The notes under the pieces are model-generated. The model was not told where the DNA came from. It made no database searches and saw nothing but the letters and a program-made list of their open reading frames with translations. A DNA stretch of 64,000 bases from Hirudo medicinalis (taxonomy: Eukaryota; Annelida; Clitellata; Hirudinida; Hirudinidae): positions 1-64,000 of the forward strand of contig MPNW01000182.1 in the NCBI GenBank assembly GCA_011800805.1, given 5' to 3'. Shown here one piece after another: positions 59,577-64,000 of this stretch (position 1 is its first letter; every line of letters starts with the position of its first letter). A program made the position numbers and the translations under genes.

Positions 59577-62500
59577 ATGAACTCGAGTATTACAAACTCT
59601 TCTCACGAAACAGCGTGTCAGTTAGACGTTTATTTTTGTTCCGATAAAGGTTTGTTGCTGCCGTTTATTAACGAATACACGTGGCCGGTGTGGTGGAGGG
59701 CTTTTCTTTATTTTGCTGGGTTGTTGTGGTGCTTTCTGGGGGTGGCCATCGTCGCAGACATCTTTATGTGCTCAATAGAAAAAATCACAAGTCATGTGAG
59801 GGTCATAAAAGTTGCTTCCGAAGAAAACCCGCAAGGATTTGAAGAAGTTGAAGTAAAGGTAGGAGCTTTGCGGTTTTTCAATGTTGAAGAAGTTTCCTGA
59901 CAATTGGTTACAATCGTCGTCGTGCAGGTATGGAACGACACTGTCGCCAATTTGACGCTAATGGCTCTAGGGTCCAGTGCTCCCGAAATCTTGCTGGCGT
60001 GCATAGAAACTGTTGGAAACGGTTTTGTTGCCGGCGATTTGGGTCCTGGAACCATCGTTGGATCAGCAGCATTCAATCTGTTCTGCATAACGGGATTGTG
60101 CGTCGCTGTTATTCCAAACCAGGAAAGTAGAAGAATAGCGGGCATTAAAGTGTTTGTTCTAACCTCCCTGTTCAGTTTATTTGCATACATCTGGCTGGTG
60201 ATAGTGCTGGTTGTTATCAGTCCAAACGAGGTTCAAATATGGGAGGCGTTCATGACGTTGGCAATGTTTCCTATTTTGGTCATATTGGCTTATGTGACGG
60301 ACCAAAACTGCTTCAGAAAAGAAGAAAGTGACAAAGATGATGTTGAAGCTGGCAAGCCTTTAGGATATGGTAAGCTCAAACATTTGTACTTCAAGTGGGA
60401 CAAAGTTGAGATGAGTCATGCAGTGAGATATGAATAACTATCATCTTTAGTACCAGGAAGACCAATTTTAGATTTATGATGAGTAATTGAAGCTTGTAAA
60501 TGATTTCGTAGCATGTGCGATTAATAATAATGATGACTTTGATGGTTGTAAAGAGATGCAACATTTTTTGCAAATAAATACCTTAGAATTGAATCAGATT
60601 GTTTAATTTTGGTAATTAAGCATTTCAATTTACTTAAAATGCATTATGAAGAAATAACTGATTGGAGCATAAATTGTAGCAGTGTAATACTAAATTATAG
60701 AGTTTTAGTTCTAAATCCATTCAGTGATTGATTTTTCTCTACCAATCGATGATTCCTTGATGTTCTGCAATTTAAATTTCCTTGAAATTACTTTTGAATA
60801 TTTACTTCTTAAAACATTTAATCGAGGATAATTAAAGAGTTCGACTCGGAGCGATGTTCCCGACAGTTGTCTCGTATCGCTCGAACTAACAGCATAAAAG
60901 GAAATGCCCTTAAGATCACTTTAAAGAATTACACACCTGCTACATCATCTTGAATTCTCATTTCATAGCACCGAGCATTTAAAGCGATCAACTACTGGTA
61001 GATTTCATTGTGGCTTCAAAGTTAGGATGTATTTGCACCTGTGCAGAACATTTGTTTTTATTCCTCTTGATGAGTTTGAAATGATTTTTTCAGCTTTTCT
61101 CTGAAGTGAAATAATGTTTTATTGTTCTTACAAAGAACAATTTGTCATTCATTTGTTCATTTGACTGGTTAATGTTCAATTGTGTGATGAAAATGAACAA
61201 TTTCAGCAGTGGAGTTGGACGGTGAAACCAAGGTTTTGTCGAGAGGTAGTTTGGTAGTCAGTAATGCCTGCTACTTTAACAACGAAAATAATGACCAGAT
61301 GATTACAGCACGCAATTTGCTCATCTTTCTACTTTCATTTATTTTGTTCTTCTGTTAGCTTCATTATTGCACATCACCATTCATAAATATTTGTTACAGA
61401 CAAGCTTGAAAAGCTTGATAAGCTTGATAAAAGCAAATTGATAAGGTTTGCCATATTAGTTTTGTATGTTATTTCATTTTTAATCAATTTTGTTGCAATC
61501 TTTATTTTAAGGCAGCTTGCTTGATCATCAAATTTCATTGTACATGTTGTATATTCTATTATTTTTGCTTCATTAATGGAGAATGGCATGACAGAACATT
61601 TATTTCAAGTTTTCTTGGTAGCTAACAGACTTGTCAACTTCTTACCATGGAACAAGAAGAAAAAAAAAGGTATGTTAGAAATCTTTGAATATAAAATGTG
61701 TCTAATACGTTTTCCCATCTAAATGCAATTTTGTCTTACAACCAGGATCACGAAATGAAGAACGCCTAAGAAAAATTGTGAAGGTTTGTCTTACAAAATC
61801 ATTTGATGTCATTCCAAGTTTTGAAGAATTTATATCACATCGTAGGAATTGAGAGACAAACATCCAGAACTTGGAGATGACGAGCTCTTGAGGCTGTCCA
61901 CTATAAAGTTTGCAGAGGAGCAACCTAAGAATCGACTCTGGTACAGGATCAATGCCACAAAACAGCTGGGAGGAAATCCCAAGCTCGTTCCAAGAGTTGA
62001 TGCTAAATTGGAACAGGTGGGTTGAGGCAAGGTTTGAACATTTTCTTTGGACAAAGAAACAGATTCAAAACATTTGCAACATTTACATTAAATTTTGAAT
62101 TCACTATCCTGTATTTATGATTCAATAATATTCATCAAGAGGCTCTTGACAGGTGTCAATAGAAATGATTGAATTCAATGCAGCAAAATGGGATTCCAAA
62201 ACAAAGGAAATTGATTATTTGATTCCAAACATTAGAAACATTTGAGATGAGTTTAGGTGCTTAGGTGGGCAGTGCTCACCAGGGTCTTTATGATTAACTA
62301 TTTCTTTATTTTACATGAAATGTATGACTTTCAAATATTTGTCATAGATTCTTCCTAAAAAATGTTTTTATAATTATAATATGAAATAATTATGAAATGA
62401 TCATCTTGAAGAGCCCCATGGAGAAAAAGTTTTATGGATAATGAAGGTTGAATGGATTTAATGAGAGATTGAAACATTTCAAATAAAAAGAACTTGACTT

Positions 62501-64000
62501 TGAGTTAGAAAGGGTCTTGAATTTCTTCAGTGCATGTTACTGCTTTTGAAGTGTGGGTGCCTTAAACACATTTTCTGAATTTGGGTTTTTTTTTAATTTT
62601 GAAGAAGAGCATACATTAGAATTTAGAAGGATACGAACTGAACTGATATTCAGTGCACGGTAAATTGGAAATTCTGACACATTTAATTTCTGCAACCATT
62701 TTGCAAAATTTGTAAAAAAAAAAAAAAAAAAAAAACTGCTTGACCACATGAAGCGTTGTTTTCCGATGGTTTATAATTGAAGTTAAGCATGATTTGAATG
62801 TTAATTATTGAGCTGCAATTAAGCATTCATTTTAAGTAGAAGCTTTTCAGTAACTTTACATTTGAAATTAGTTAGCTTTTTATTCGTGTGTCGTTTGGGT
62901 GATGTGTTTGAGTGATATTAGTTGATAGATTTAGGGGTCGTCCATTAATTATGTCAACAAATTTAAGATAATTTTTGACCCCCTCCCTCCCCTTGTCAAC
63001 AAATGTCAAACTTTTAAATACCCCCTACCAAAATTATGTCAAAATCTGACCCCCATAAAAATTTGTTTACAATTTTTAAGTTGTACTTTGTATTTTCATG
63101 GATGGTCCCTTATGTGAAATGACAATGATTTTTTTTAACAATTCTTGAATTTGCAGATTGCTTTGAATTTGATTTTTGATCTTTTAGCATGTTTTGCTTT
63201 TGTTTGGTCTTGCAAAATTTTTATTACAAAATTTCCTGATTGATTAATCAGCCAAACTTGGTCTTCTTAGCTTTATATCCTAAAAGATATTTAAATTAGT
63301 TTCAATTAATATAAACTGAGCTTTTGTTTCTCCATAGAATTACAAACAGCTGATCATAATTGTCAGTGATCTCCATTAATAACTGAAGCTTGCTTGTCTT
63401 AGGTGCTTGTTTCTCATTAAGCAAGAAACTAATTGCATTACAATTTCACTTTGGTTTCTTTTTCCTTCTAATGACTTCCCTTGGCAATGGAATAATAGAC
63501 CTGCAGTAAAGAATTGTTTCACAAGTCAAATTTTGTACTTTTGTCAAAGGAGTGTTTAAATATTATTGTGCGATACTTTTTCAGAACACAGGTGATGAAG
63601 CCATCTCAGAGGTTACCTGGTCTTTGTATTTTTAGGGAGAAATTAATTATTAATGAGATCCATTCATAACAATGTTCATTCATGTATGCAAATGTGGACA
63701 CATTTTCTTTTCACACATTAATATTTTATACTTTTGTGGCTTTTGGGGTTAAAGGTCATTGAAGTCATACTCGAATAACTTGTGTACTATCTTCTATTCT
63801 ATTATATTATTTACTATCTTCTATTGGACTTTGGAGACGGCATATTTTCGAAATTGGATGCCGCCACGTGATTGGTCAGCAGTATAAAGATTATAAATAC
63901 TTGATGTTGCAGGCCATGAAGAAACCTGAAATGGAGATGAAGCATTCAAAGAGAATGGCAATTGTCGAACTATCTGCAACCCAAATTGCAATCCTTGAGA
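59577..64000 (+). CDS. Na+/Ca2+ exchanger, SLC8/NCX family, 5' part
   Basis: Plasma-membrane antiporter that extrudes one Ca2+ for about three Na+. Exons: 59577-59858, 59928-60369, 61207-61245, 61400-61445, 61629-61669, 61746-61783, 61846-62016, and 63913 to beyond 64000; all phases close. The ATG at 59577 gives two N-glycosylation sequons (NSS, NSS) in the extracellular lead, then a first membrane span with FLGVAIVADIFM and IEKITSH. Exon 2 carries the alpha-1 repeat (TVANLTLMALGSSAPEILL, then GDLGPGTIVGSAAFN) and spans to TM5. Exons 3-6 are 38-46 nt and encode a charged loop, including WNKKKKK where the XIP region sits in relatives. Exon 7 (RDKHPEL..., LWYRINATKQL) matches the segment before the first Calx-beta domain; exon 8 enters that region. 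The Ca2+-binding domains and alpha-2 repeat lie outside the window. Confidence 0.95.
62933..63110. mobile_element. Short inverted-repeat element with GGTCGTCCAT ends
   Basis: Left tip AGGGGTCGTCCAT (62933-62945) and inverted right tip ATGGATGGTCCCT (63098-63110) pair with three mismatches. Inside are TTGACCCCCTCC and TCTGACCCCCAT. Elements starting GGTCGTCCATTAATTATGTCA are widespread in invertebrate genomes. It lies in a large intron of the Na+/Ca2+ exchanger. Confidence 0.55.

Overview
The window is nuclear DNA of an invertebrate animal. It is about two-thirds A+T, the genes are cut into many short exons by GT-AG introns, and tRNA-derived SINEs, LINE fragments, LTR remnants, small inverted-repeat elements and satellites sit in almost every intron and spacer. 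A fibrillar collagen, an ABCG2-type pump, an endosomal Na+/H+ exchanger and a Na+/Ca2+ exchanger together mark it as metazoan. I cannot name the phylum from sequence alone.

Layout. 1-2850: a LINE fragment with a restriction-like endonuclease, split by a solo LTR that itself carries a 5'-truncated LINE. 5054-16648 (+): a C2-WW-WW-HECT ubiquitin ligase of the NEDD4 family, with a second copy of the same LINE in one intron. 17191-28428 (-): an almost complete fibrillar collagen with signal peptide, short N-propeptide, about 1014-residue helix and COLF1 domain; one 157-base assembly gap falls near its N-terminus. 33577-39470 (+): a complete cytochrome-b5 front-end fatty-acid desaturase of 437 residues. 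42080-46428 (-): an NHE6/7/9-type exchanger with a one-base frameshift in a conserved stretch. 49675-56104 (+): a complete ABCG2-like half transporter of 729 residues. 59577-64000 (+): the 5' part of an SLC8/NCX exchanger, running off the window.

The six genes do not form a pathway or operon. The ligase and collagen are convergent with facing poly(A) signals; the NHE and ABCG2 genes diverge across about 3.2 kb of repeat-rich DNA. The spliced models were built by hand from splice sites, reading phase and family similarity, and the phases close across nearly every intron. Two single-N positions (8625 and 11872) are flanked by perfect duplications and look like unmerged contig overlaps.

I found no clearly new biological system. 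The best leads are the nested transposon history at 296-2850, three GC-AG introns supported by reading register, the near-canonical collagen exon ladder combined with loss of both interchain cysteines of the C-propeptide, the frameshift in the exchanger, and several uncharacterised SINE and repeat families.
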